From positions 1 to 64,000 of the forward strand of contig CALHVX010000025.1 of NCBI GenBank assembly GCA_938036875.1: 64,000 nt of DNA. The letters are read 5' to 3'. The position numbers were made by a program, and so were the translations under genes. The stretch's first letter is position 1. Every line of letters begins with the position of its first letter. The notes under the pieces are model-generated. The model had not been told where the DNA came from, searched no databases, and was given only the letters and a program-made list of their open reading frames with translations. Positions 26,589 through 36,547 of the stretch are shown here, piece by piece. Origin of the DNA: an uncultured Pseudomonadales bacterium (lineage in GTDB: Bacteria > Pseudomonadota > Gammaproteobacteria > Pseudomonadales > Azotimanducaceae).

Positions 26589-27119
26589 TTACTCCACACT
26601 CTTCAGCGATACAGTGCGTTCACGTTGAACCCAGCCGCCGGTACCATCTGAGACAATTTCAACCAGTTCTATCGCTACATCGTTCAGACTTCGGACATTG
26701 CCGTGGTCAGTTCCCATGTAGTCTCCTTTACGGACGCGATGCACAACTCCGTCCACATCACGCACCAAAGCGAAAACAGAGCCATTTTGTGACAGCGTAC
26801 CTACCATTGCCAATTGTGCAATGGGGAACTGCTCTAAATTTTGCTTAACCCGATTAAAATCAGGCTCCACTTGGGGGCCGCCGGCTGTTTTAGCAACTCG
26901 ACGAACCACAACTGGTGGCTCAAACGGACTGCGCATGACGCTTGCTTGGTAAGCAAAGGGAGCAACCGTTTTGATTGTAGGTAGCGGTGGAATTCGGCTC
27001 TTCGGGCGCGACTTCACCTCATCCATGTAGCTTTTTAGATCGCTAAAGTCACCATCAGCGCAACCACCAAGCAGTGTGGCCGCCAACAGGCTAAGCAGAA
27101 GTACGGTTAACTGGCGCAT
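26589..27119 (-). CDS. pilP: Type IV pilus lipoprotein PilP
   Basis: Inner-membrane lipoprotein linking PilNO to the PilQ secretin. The lipobox LLGGC places the lipidated Cys at about residue 20. Then comes a disordered linker and the PilP beta domain (SPFEPP; MVGTLSQNGSVFALVRD; VRKGDYMGTDHGNV). Abuts pilO with a 1-nt overlap. Confidence 0.95.
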   Translation of the reverse strand: MRQLTVLLLSLLAATLLGGCADGDFSDLKSYMDEVKSRPKSRIPPLPTIKTVAPFAYQASVMRSPFEPPVVVRRVAKTAGGPQVEPDFNRVKQNLEQFPIAQLAMVGTLSQNGSVFALVRDVDGVVHRVRKGDYMGTDHGNVRSLNDVAIELVEIVSDGTGGWVQRERTVSLKSVE

Positions 27120-27730
27120 TAGCCCTCCGTCTCCAAGTATCGATAGGTCTTGGCTTCAATACTCATTTTCAGGTTATTCACCGAGTTTTCCGGCTTAATA
27201 ATAAAATCGTGCAGCGTCACAATACGCGACAAGCTAGCAACACCACTCACAAAGGAACCAAGCTTGTGGTAGTCGCCTTCAACCACAATGCGGATAGGCA
27301 GCTCTATGTAGAACTCGGTTGACCGCTCGGGCTCAAGTTCAATGCTTTCAATCGTTAGCTCATTGTCCAGCGCTGTACGAGTGATGTCCTCCAACAGACC
27401 GGGGACCTCAGTATCACTGGGCAGTTGACGAAGCAACGCGCCAAAAGTTGCCGTCATCTCTTCTTTTTGCTGACGGTAAGCGTCGAGATTGGTCGCCTGC
27501 GCACTTTTGTCTTCAAAGTCCCGGCGCAAATCTTGCTCAGTCGCCTGCACAGCGGTCAGCGTCTTCTGCTTTGCTGTTAAATAGAAGTAGTAACCGCCGC
27601 CAATGACCAACGCCGCAAGCAGCACCATAATGATGATCTTAACGACTTTCGGCCAGGAGCCAATGTTGTTGGCATCCAGATCGCTGAAATCAAAGTTCTG
27701 CAGCTGTTCGAGAGTATCTTGCATAGCCAT
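27119..27730 (-). CDS. pilO: Type IV pilus alignment protein PilO
   Basis: Inner-membrane alignment complex component that dimerises with PilN. Cytoplasmic N-terminus (LQNFDFSDLDANNIGSWP, a family hallmark), one transmembrane helix (about 30-50), coiled coil and a periplasmic ferredoxin-like domain. The ATG at 27730 has GGAGGAG 6 nt upstream, so it is preferred over the ATG two codons later. Confidence 0.95.
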   Translation of the reverse strand: MAMQDTLEQLQNFDFSDLDANNIGSWPKVVKIIIMVLLAALVIGGGYYFYLTAKQKTLTAVQATEQDLRRDFEDKSAQATNLDAYRQQKEEMTATFGALLRQLPSDTEVPGLLEDITRTALDNELTIESIELEPERSTEFYIELPIRIVVEGDYHKLGSFVSGVASLSRIVTLHDFIIKPENSVNNLKMSIEAKTYRYLETEG

Positions 27731-27733
27731 GCG

Positions 27734-28293
27734 TTACTCCTCCGTCGCTGTGGCGGTGGGATTCACCTGGTTAAAGGTCAAGTCAAACCGGCTCGCTTGG
27801 GAGTTGGGCGACGCTTCTTTAATGCTCTTGAGGTTCGGATTTTGGAACCAACCAGAAGTATCCAAGTTACGCATCAGAGATGAAATCCTATTGTTGGACT
27901 CAGCTGTACCAGAAACCGCAAGATCCGCACCGGACATAGACAGCTCTTCGTAGTACACACCTTTAGACATTGTGCGGACCAACTCATCGAACACTCGCAC
28001 GATGACCGGACGGTTACCCTGCAAATCCTGGATCACCCGCATCCGCGAGAGCAGCTCTTCGCGCTCACGACGCAAGGTGCTTATCTCTTTGATTTTTTCG
28101 TCTAGCTGAGCAATTTCTGTGGTTAGCACCTTGTTACGAGCGGTCTGCTGCTCGATTGCACCGTCTAATTGCCACCCCCAAGCAAAAACCGCCAAGCCAG
28201 CACCAAGCAACACTAAGGCCAAATTGACCAAAAATTCTTGCTTACGCTTCTCGCGTTCCCATTCACGCCAGGGTAATAAGTTAATACGAGCCA

Positions 28294-28294
<1 letters not shown>
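27734..28294 (-). CDS. pilN: Type IV pilus alignment protein PilN
   Basis: Begins ARINLLPWREWERE, the conserved cytoplasmic segment that binds PilM. Then a transmembrane helix (about 23-42), coiled coil (about 45-90) and a periplasmic domain. It overlaps the pilM stop codon by 1 nt. 186 aa is usual. Confidence 0.96.
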
Positions 28295-29802
<1,508 letters not shown>

Positions 29803-29850
29803 ATGCACCGCATTTGCGTTCATATAGAGCCTAACAATTCACAACATCCG

Positions 29851-32484
29851 ATGACAGCGACTACTAGATATCATCTTGCAACTATTATGTGGCTCGCGTT
29901 AGCGGCTGTATGTGGTGTGGTTCTCACTCTTGCCGGTATTTATCTCTACCTAAGCCCGCAGCTTCCACCAGCCGAAAACTACCGCGAGGTCCGTTTAGAA
30001 ACACCGCTTCGCGTGTACAGCAACGATGGTGCGTTGCTTGCTGAGTTTGGCGAGCGGCGCTCTATACCATTGCGTTTTGAAGAGATCCCAAAAGACTTCA
30101 TCAACGCGTTGCTAGACACCGAGGACAAACGTTTCTACGAACACAGCGGCATCGACTACATATCGCTGGCTAACGACTCCGTTCAGTTGCTGATGAACCG
30201 CGGCGAGATAAAATCAGGCGCCAGCACAATCACAATGCAACTGTCGCGCAACATCTCGTTTTCGTTAGAGCAAACGTTCATCCGTAAGTTTAAAGAGATG
30301 TTGCTAGCCTTAAAGATTGAGCAAGCGCTGACCAAAGACGAGATTTTGGCGCTCTATATCAATGCTGTGCCATACGGCAAACGCGCCTACGGCGCGCAAG
30401 CGGCCGCTTACACCTATTACGGCAAGCCCTTAACCGAGTTGTCACTTGCACAACTCGCTATGTTGGCGGGCATACCTCAAGCACCCAGCGCAGGCAATCC
30501 GGTCAACGGCCCAGAACGCGCGCTCCGGCGCCGCAACCTAGTCCTTACGCGGATGCTTGAGCAAGGTTCCATTACGCCAGCTCAACACGCCCAGGCAACG
30601 GCCGAACCAATGGCAGCACGAGTGCACGAACGCGAACTCGATGTGCCAGCGCCCTACGTTGCCGAATGGGTGCGCAGACAACTCATTGGCCGCTATCCCG
30701 ATCTCTACACGGCAGGCTACGAGGTTCACACAACCATCAAGTCCAACTTGCAGAAAAGCGCAACCAAATCCCTGCGCAAAGGCCTGATGGCATACGATGA
30801 GAAGCACGGGTACCGCGGGCCTGAAGCAAACCTGCGCGACACAGAAACCAACACAACGCCTCCCGACAGCACAGACACCGCTAGCAACGCGTTGATAGAG
30901 CTCGCCACCACAACGCTTGCCAAGACCAAAGTGGTTGGCGAGTTACAACCCGCCGTTGTGCTGGCCGTAGATGCCACGCAAGCCATTGCGCTGCTAGCGT
31001 CGGGTGAGCAAATCAGCTTGCCCATGGCCGCTATGGAATGGGCCAGACCATATGAGTCGGTCAACGTCAGAGGCCCTGCACCCACGGAACCCAGCGCCGT
31101 GGTTACGGTTGGCGATCTGATTCGGGTTATGCCCGGCACCTTAGCCCAAGAGATACGCAGCCCCAAAGAGCCGGAGGAAGGCGTTGAGCCAACCGACCCG
31201 CTGCCTTGGGTTTTGACCCAAGTGCCAGAAGTTCAAGGCGCTTTAGTCTCGTTAGACCCCAATACCGGCGCGGTGGTTGCTCTGGAAGGCGGGTTCGACT
31301 TTGGGCTAAGCCAATTCAACCATGCACTGCAAGCCGCTCGCCAACCCGGGTCTAGCTTCAAACCTTTTGTCTACTCAGCAGCGCTAGCAAACAACGTGAC
31401 GCCGGCTAGCATTTTTATGGACGCACCCCTGGTGTTTGAAGACGATGCTTTAGAAACCCAGTACCGACCGGACAACGACAACAAACGCTACAACGGCCCA
31501 ACTCGCCTGCGCGAGGCTTTGTATCGGTCGATCAACCTTGTCTCCATTCGGGTAATGCTAAAAATTGGTGCACGCGCCGTGCTCAACCACATCAAAGACT
31601 TTGGGTTTGATACTCGCAACTTCCCAAAGAGCACCCAACTCGCCATCGGCGGTGGCAAAATGGCGGTGACCCCACTACAAAATGCAAGCGCCTACGCCGT
31701 GTTTGCTAACGGTGGCTATCGGGTCGAGCCTTACATTGTCGACCGTGTTATCGACAGCAGAGGCAAGCTGCTGCAGTCGGCAACCCCAATGCGCATTTGC
31801 TCTGAATGTGAAGCACCAAAGCAAGAGCTAGAGCTAGGAGACGATGACGCCGACGGGCAATTGAGCCATTGTCCTGGCCAAACATCAGAAGAAGCCGCTG
31901 AACCCGATACAAACAAGAGCGCCAACGACGAGGTCCCAAGCACCGAAATTTTCACCGCCACAACAGAGCAGCAACCACAATTCGTTTGCGCTAATCGTGT
32001 ACTAGATGCACGCAACGCCTACATCACCAACACGATGCTACGCGACGTTGTGCAACGCGGCACCGGGCGACGCGCTCGAGTACTGGAGCGTGCGGATCTT
32101 GGTGGCAAGACGGGAACCACCAACGACGCAGCTGACACTTGGTTCAACGGGTTCTCTCAAGACTTGGTTAGCACTGTCTGGGTTGGCTTTAGCAACTTTG
32201 ATCCACTCGGCGCTCGCGCATACGGCAGCAACACGCCACTGCCTATCTGGGTTGACTACATGCGGACCGCACTAGCAGAGCAAGAAGCACGACCTCTTGC
32301 GCAACCACCAGGTGTCGTTGTTGTTAAGATCGATCCAGAAACTGGTGAAGCAGCCACACCAGGCCAACCCGGCACTATCTTTGAATACTTCTACGCCGAG
32401 AACGCGCCAAAAGTTCAAACGCAAAACGCCAGCCAACCTCGCAACGAGTCAGGTACTGACTTTAAGCCGATTGATATTTTTTAG
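29851..32484 (+). CDS. mrcA: Penicillin-binding protein 1A
   Basis: Bifunctional peptidoglycan synthase (glycosyltransferase plus transpeptidase), also called ponA. One N-terminal membrane helix (about 10-32), glycosyltransferase motifs (EDKRFYEHSGID; GASTITMQLSRN; IEQALTKDEILALYIN), an OB-like insert, then the transpeptidase: nucleophile Ser501 in SSFK, SIN, and KTGT at 753-756. Cys650, Cys653, Cys674 and Cys713 bracket an acidic Ser/Thr-rich insert before KTG. The ATG at 29851 is chosen; the frame opens at 29803, and neither site has a strong ribosome signal. Confidence 0.95.
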   Translation: MTATTRYHLATIMWLALAAVCGVVLTLAGIYLYLSPQLPPAENYREVRLETPLRVYSNDGALLAEFGERRSIPLRFEEIPKDFINALLDTEDKRFYEHSGIDYISLANDSVQLLMNRGEIKSGASTITMQLSRNISFSLEQTFIRKFKEMLLALKIEQALTKDEILALYINAVPYGKRAYGAQAAAYTYYGKPLTELSLAQLAMLAGIPQAPSAGNPVNGPERALRRRNLVLTRMLEQGSITPAQHAQATAEPMAARVHERELDVPAPYVAEWVRRQLIGRYPDLYTAGYEVHTTIKSNLQKSATKSLRKGLMAYDEKHGYRGPEANLRDTETNTTPPDSTDTASNALIELATTTLAKTKVVGELQPAVVLAVDATQAIALLASGEQISLPMAAMEWARPYESVNVRGPAPTEPSAVVTVGDLIRVMPGTLAQEIRSPKEPEEGVEPTDPLPWVLTQVPEVQGALVSLDPNTGAVVALEGGFDFGLSQFNHALQAARQPGSSFKPFVYSAALANNVTPASIFMDAPLVFEDDALETQYRPDNDNKRYNGPTRLREALYRSINLVSIRVMLKIGARAVLNHIKDFGFDTRNFPKSTQLAIGGGKMAVTPLQNASAYAVFANGGYRVEPYIVDRVIDSRGKLLQSATPMRICSECEAPKQELELGDDDADGQLSHCPGQTSEEAAEPDTNKSANDEVPSTEIFTATTEQQPQFVCANRVLDARNAYITNTMLRDVVQRGTGRRARVLERADLGGKTGTTNDAADTWFNGFSQDLVSTVWVGFSNFDPLGARAYGSNTPLPIWVDYMRTALAEQEARPLAQPPGVVVVKIDPETGEAATPGQPGTIFEYFYAENAPKVQTQNASQPRNESGTDFKPIDIF

Positions 32485-32501
32485 ATCCGAAGCTAACCGA
32501 A

Positions 32502-33986
32502 CTACTGGATGAGCTTGATGCGGTCGCCCGCGCGAGGCTCACCGTTTGGATGGTGCCCATTGAGCAACCTTAAGATTCCTTCACCATCACCTTGGATGGA
32601 CGCTTTGGCAGCCAAGCTTCGATAAGTATCACCAGGCTTGGCGGTAATCACCTTAATGCTCTGATGGTTGGCCACCCGTAAATCTGCCGGCGTCATGGTG
32701 CGCAACGACTGCAAGGTTTGGTCAAAGCCTGTTTTAAACTGCTCCAAATCGCCGTTTGCACCTACCTCACCTTGAAACACATAGACGCTAGTATCTTTGT
32801 AGACCACCGCAATCTTTCGAAGCTGGGTGCCACCGGCTGCCACTTTGATCTCCCCAACAAAAGCCTTAGAGCCGTTTACCTCGATGGCCGTGCCATTGAT
32901 GACATCGTCACGACGCAGGGTCTTTTTTATGTACTCTTCTGGCGACTGCTCTTCTGTTGGCGGATTCTGCCGCTGCAGCGTGATGCGCGCATCGGTGGTT
33001 CGACTCATCACTTCGGCGGCGCTGTTGTTTACGCTCCAGTCTTTAGGAAAGGTCACCACTACCCGCAAGCTGCCGTTGTAGTACACGCCATCTTTGACCA
33101 AACCGGTTGCCGCTTCATCTCCGTACACCAAACCATCCATCAACGCCCAAAAATCTCCGGCCGGCTCCGCTAGCAGATCGGGCATTAGGTGCAGCGATTG
33201 TTGCACCAGCTCGTGCAAGCGTTTGTCGTTCTTTGGGTGGGTGGTTGATAAACCATGGTAAACGGTTGGCCGCGCGCTCACCGACTTTTGATACAGCTCG
33301 TTATCTTTGAGGGTTTGGATCGCCTCGATCATAGCGTGCGGGTTGTAGCCGGCACGGGTCAAAAAGTTTGCGCTGTACTCATCAGATTCCAGCTCATTGG
33401 CTCGGCCGTAACCTGCTTGCACGGTGCCGGCTAAGGTATTGGTTAAATCCCAGATGGCCGTTGTGCCGGTTGCCAGTGCACCTAGCCAGCCGCCGATCTC
33501 TGAAAGAAACCCGTTACGCCTGCGCTTGGAGCTGTGTTTTCCAATCACGTGACCAATCTCGTGTCCGATGACGGCGGCCAACTCATCTTCTGAGCGCATC
33601 AGGCCGATCAAGCCTCGGTTAACAAAAATAAATTCATCACCGTAAGTAAACGCATTCACCGCCGGGTTATCTGTCACCACAAAGGTGTAGTTGCGCCCAG
33701 CGTGGCTGCTCTGCGCAACCAAACGCTCACCAATGGCGGTGACATAGTCTTGCCAAGCATCATCGCTGTAGATGAGCTCTTTTTCGCGCATCTCTTGATA
33801 CACCTTAGCGCCAGGGCCTGCCCAAGCTGGTCCACTCAAACTGCCAACAATGAGCAGCACACCCAGCAGGTTCAAGCCGGTCCACACCGAGCGCTTTTGA
33901 GCCAGCCGACCACCACCAGACGATGCCAACCCGGTGCTCAACCTTCGATGATAAGTTTCGGTTCTGCGCAAACTAGCCTCAAACAA
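32502..33986 (-). CDS. Periplasmic M48 metalloprotease with C-terminal LysM
   Basis: BepA/YfgC-like outer-membrane quality-control protease. Signal region (about 33-57, ending GPAWA) follows a long basic N-terminus. The zinc motif HEIGH lies in LAAVIGHEIGHVIGKH, with the third ligand Glu in ELESDEYS. A middle domain of unknown role follows, then a LysM peptidoglycan-binding module (about 445-494; AKPGDTYRSLAAKA). BepA itself has TPRs instead, so this is the LysM-bearing group. Convergent with mrcA. Confidence 0.88.
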   Translation of the reverse strand: MFEASLRRTETYHRRLSTGLASSGGGRLAQKRSVWTGLNLLGVLLIVGSLSGPAWAGPGAKVYQEMREKELIYSDDAWQDYVTAIGERLVAQSSHAGRNYTFVVTDNPAVNAFTYGDEFIFVNRGLIGLMRSEDELAAVIGHEIGHVIGKHSSKRRRNGFLSEIGGWLGALATGTTAIWDLTNTLAGTVQAGYGRANELESDEYSANFLTRAGYNPHAMIEAIQTLKDNELYQKSVSARPTVYHGLSTTHPKNDKRLHELVQQSLHLMPDLLAEPAGDFWALMDGLVYGDEAATGLVKDGVYYNGSLRVVVTFPKDWSVNNSAAEVMSRTTDARITLQRQNPPTEEQSPEEYIKKTLRRDDVINGTAIEVNGSKAFVGEIKVAAGGTQLRKIAVVYKDTSVYVFQGEVGANGDLEQFKTGFDQTLQSLRTMTPADLRVANHQSIKVITAKPGDTYRSLAAKASIQGDGEGILRLLNGHHPNGEPRAGDRIKLIQ

Positions 33987-34091
33987 ATTTCACTCTTCTA
34001 TAGACCCCAGAATATGCCTGGGTTCCGCTGAATTTGCGATGAACAAAGGGTCACACCGGCCCTAGCAACCACGTAGAATGGGCGTTTTCAG

Positions 34092-34105
34092 GGTCTGGGG
34101 AGACC
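34092..34105 (+). promoter_or_regulatory. Ribosome site inside a short hairpin
   Basis: GGTCT (34092-34096) can pair with AGACC (34101-34105), leaving the GGGG of the Shine-Dalgarno sequence in the loop, 3 nt before the DUF3604 ATG. The stem is only 5 bp, so an effect on translation is speculative. Confidence 0.35.
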
Positions 34106-34108
34106 AAC

Positions 34109-36094
34109 ATGCGCCATTCACTATCCATTGCAGCCCTTGCTGCAATAGGCACCTTGCTAGTAGTCACTGGCTGTTCAGAGCCCAATAAACCAGCTACCTC
34201 CACACCAAGCGCTGCCGCTGGCGGCGTGCCTACCGAGGCACAAAGCCGCGACCGCTGCAGCAACTTTACCGCCACCCGCCAGCCTTTGTTCGGCGACCTG
34301 CACGTCCATACCAGCTTATCTTTTGATGCAGCGGCGAATAGCACTGGCGCCACACCAGCAGACGCCCAGCGTTACGCCCAAGGTGAAGCAATCCCCTTCT
34401 TCCCTATCAACGACGCCGGTAAACCCATAGGCACCGCCCAAATTGATCGACCGTTGGACTTCTTGGCCGTTACCGATCACGGCGAGTTCCTAGGGGAAAG
34501 GGCTCTATGCCGCACCCCGGGCTCGCCGGTGTATGACGGCACCTTTTGCACCAACTTTAGAGCCGACCAACGCCAAGGCATGATGATGCTGGGCACTGTG
34601 ATCACCACCGAGACCCCCAAGCGCATCGCGGCGGTCTGCGGTGAGGACGGCAGCAACTGCCCTGAGTTTGCAAAAGGCCCATGGCAAGAGGTTCAAGATG
34701 CAGCCAACACCGCAAACACCCCCTGCGAATTCACCAGCTTTGTCGCCTACGAGTACACGGGCACACCGGGAACCTCCAACTACCATCGCAACGTGATTTT
34801 TCGCGATGAAAACGTACCTGGCGCACCGGTTAGCTATGTTGAAGCCCCGATCGACAGCAAACTCTGGGCAGGCCTGGAAGCGGTTTGTCTGGAGGCCGAC
34901 GGCTGTGACTACCTGACCATCCCCCATAACACCAACCTGGCAAACGGCCGTATGGCCCCCTATCGCAAGCTGCCGGACACCACCGCCGCTAAACAAGCCT
35001 ATGCAGCCGCCCGCTTACGCCGCGAGCCGATCATGGAGATATTCCAACACAAAGGCAGCTCAGAGTGTGTCAACGGTCTGAGCAGCATCTTTGGTGCACC
35101 GGACGAACTCTGCGACATCGAAGCCGTGCGGCGCATGGGCGAAGAGAAAACCTACGCCACGCGGACCTTGAAAGACGGCGAGCTGGAGCTAGGCCAAGCC
35201 TCTGAGATCACCTCCGAATGTAAGCCCAACGAAGTGGGCGCCAACGGCATGTTAGGTGCAGGCTGCATCCACCCTACGGACTTCCAACGTTCCGCCTTGT
35301 TAGTTGGGCTGGTTGAGGAGCAAAAAATCGGCCTAAACCCCATTAAACTCGGCGTGATCGGATCAACCGATACCCACACCGCAACGGCGGGCGGCGTTAC
35401 CGAATCCACTTGGGGCGGCGCGGTCACCGGCGAAGCCAACCCAGCAGAGCGTTTGCAGCCCGGCTTGCTAACCTCAGGCATCGACGGCAACCCCGGTGGC
35501 TTGGCCGGCATTTGGGCCACCGAAAACACGCGCAACGCTGTGTTTGACGCCATGCTTCGCCGGGAAGTGTTTGGCACCTCCGGTCCACGCATTGTGCCTC
35601 GCTTGTTTGCTGCCTGGGACTTGGCTCCAGATCTGTGTGATAACACTGACCGCGACCAAATTGCAGATGCCGCTGGGGTCCCCATGGGGGGCGATCTAAC
35701 GGCGCCAGCCGCCAAAGCAGAAGGCCAAAGCGGACCTTCTTTTCTGGCCCACGCTAGCAAAGACCCTGCAGGTCGGGATCTCACCGAGCTTCATCTAATC
35801 AAAGGTTGGATCGGTGCAAACGGTGAGATGACCACCAAGGTCATTGAGTTGGCCAACGCGGCCACGGGTGCAAACGCACTATGTGCGGTGTACACCGATC
35901 CAGAGTTTGATCCAAAGCTATCGGCTTACTACTACCTCAGAGCGGTTGAGGGTGAATCGCCGCGCTGGCATACCTTTGACTGCAAGCAGCTACCCGAAGA
36001 GGTTCAGCCAGAAGTTTGCCGGTCAGAGCAATACCCAAAGATGATTCGTGAGATGGCTTGGACATCACCCATTTGGTACGAGCGCATCCAATAG
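34109..36094 (+). CDS. DUF3604 family lipoprotein
   Basis: Exported lipoprotein: the signal peptide ends with LLVVTGC, so Cys22 is lipidated. The body is a DUF3604 domain related to PHP-type metal-dependent phosphoesterases, with metal-ligand-like motifs FGDLHVHTSLSFD, VTDHGEFLGE, IPHNTNLANG and IGSTDTHTAT. 661 aa fits the family, common in marine bacteria; biochemical function is unknown. Monocistronic, with a terminator after it. Confidence 0.88.
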   Translation: MRHSLSIAALAAIGTLLVVTGCSEPNKPATSTPSAAAGGVPTEAQSRDRCSNFTATRQPLFGDLHVHTSLSFDAAANSTGATPADAQRYAQGEAIPFFPINDAGKPIGTAQIDRPLDFLAVTDHGEFLGERALCRTPGSPVYDGTFCTNFRADQRQGMMMLGTVITTETPKRIAAVCGEDGSNCPEFAKGPWQEVQDAANTANTPCEFTSFVAYEYTGTPGTSNYHRNVIFRDENVPGAPVSYVEAPIDSKLWAGLEAVCLEADGCDYLTIPHNTNLANGRMAPYRKLPDTTAAKQAYAAARLRREPIMEIFQHKGSSECVNGLSSIFGAPDELCDIEAVRRMGEEKTYATRTLKDGELELGQASEITSECKPNEVGANGMLGAGCIHPTDFQRSALLVGLVEEQKIGLNPIKLGVIGSTDTHTATAGGVTESTWGGAVTGEANPAERLQPGLLTSGIDGNPGGLAGIWATENTRNAVFDAMLRREVFGTSGPRIVPRLFAAWDLAPDLCDNTDRDQIADAAGVPMGGDLTAPAAKAEGQSGPSFLAHASKDPAGRDLTELHLIKGWIGANGEMTTKVIELANAATGANALCAVYTDPEFDPKLSAYYYLRAVEGESPRWHTFDCKQLPEEVQPEVCRSEQYPKMIREMAWTSPIWYERIQ

Positions 36095-36127
36095 CAACAG
36101 CCTTGCACCAAGTAAAAAGCCACCCAC

Positions 36128-36159
36128 AAAAAAGCCCCGCCATCTGGCAGGGCTTTTTT
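36128..36159. terminator. Bidirectional terminator between DUF3604 gene and rpmE
   Basis: Six A, GCCC, an inner GCC-ATCT-GGC hairpin, GGGC, then six T. Both strands carry a stem followed by a T-run, so it serves the DUF3604 gene (plus) and rpmE (minus). Confidence 0.92.
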
Positions 36160-36181
36160 GATCCAGCGAGGACGTGCCTTG

Positions 36182-36424
36182 TTAGCTTTCGGCTGGTGCG
36201 TCTTCCGCTTTGGCAGTTGTCGAGCGGCTGGTGAAACGCTTACGGAAGCGTTCAACTCGGCCACCAGAATCTAGAATCTTCTGTTTACCCGTATAAAACG
36301 GATGGCAAGCCGAGCACACATCCAAGTGAATATCTTCACAGAGGGTGGAGCGTGTCTCGATAACATTACCGCAGCTACAGGTCGCTTTGATCTCGCTGTA
36401 CTGGGGATGGATTTCCGGTTTCAT
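36182..36424 (-). CDS. rpmE: 50S ribosomal protein L31 (zinc-binding type)
   Basis: Large-subunit ribosomal protein. The zinc cysteines are present (CSCGN and CSACHP), so this is the C+ form rather than the zinc-independent paralogue. The [12 protein letters not shown] segment is diagnostic. A longer-than-usual tail ends in EDAPAES. Divergent from priA across 123 bp, a common neighbourhood. Confidence 0.97.
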   Translation of the reverse strand: MKPEIHPQYSEIKATCSCGNVIETRSTLCEDIHLDVCSACHPFYTGKQKILDSGGRVERFRKRFTSRSTTAKAEDAPAES

Positions 36425-36547
36425 AGTTACTGACTCCTCAAGGGGCGCGAAGTCTACCAGAAGCTAGATATGGAGCAAGTATCCGCACAAGATTCACCCC
36501 ACAGATTCGCTCTACTGGGCCCTAGCTTGGAGTAATATCTGCGCCCC

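Noticed and set aside
35152-35784. 210-aa open frame opposite the DUF3604 gene
   Set aside because: Antisense shadow with no motif or ribosome site.
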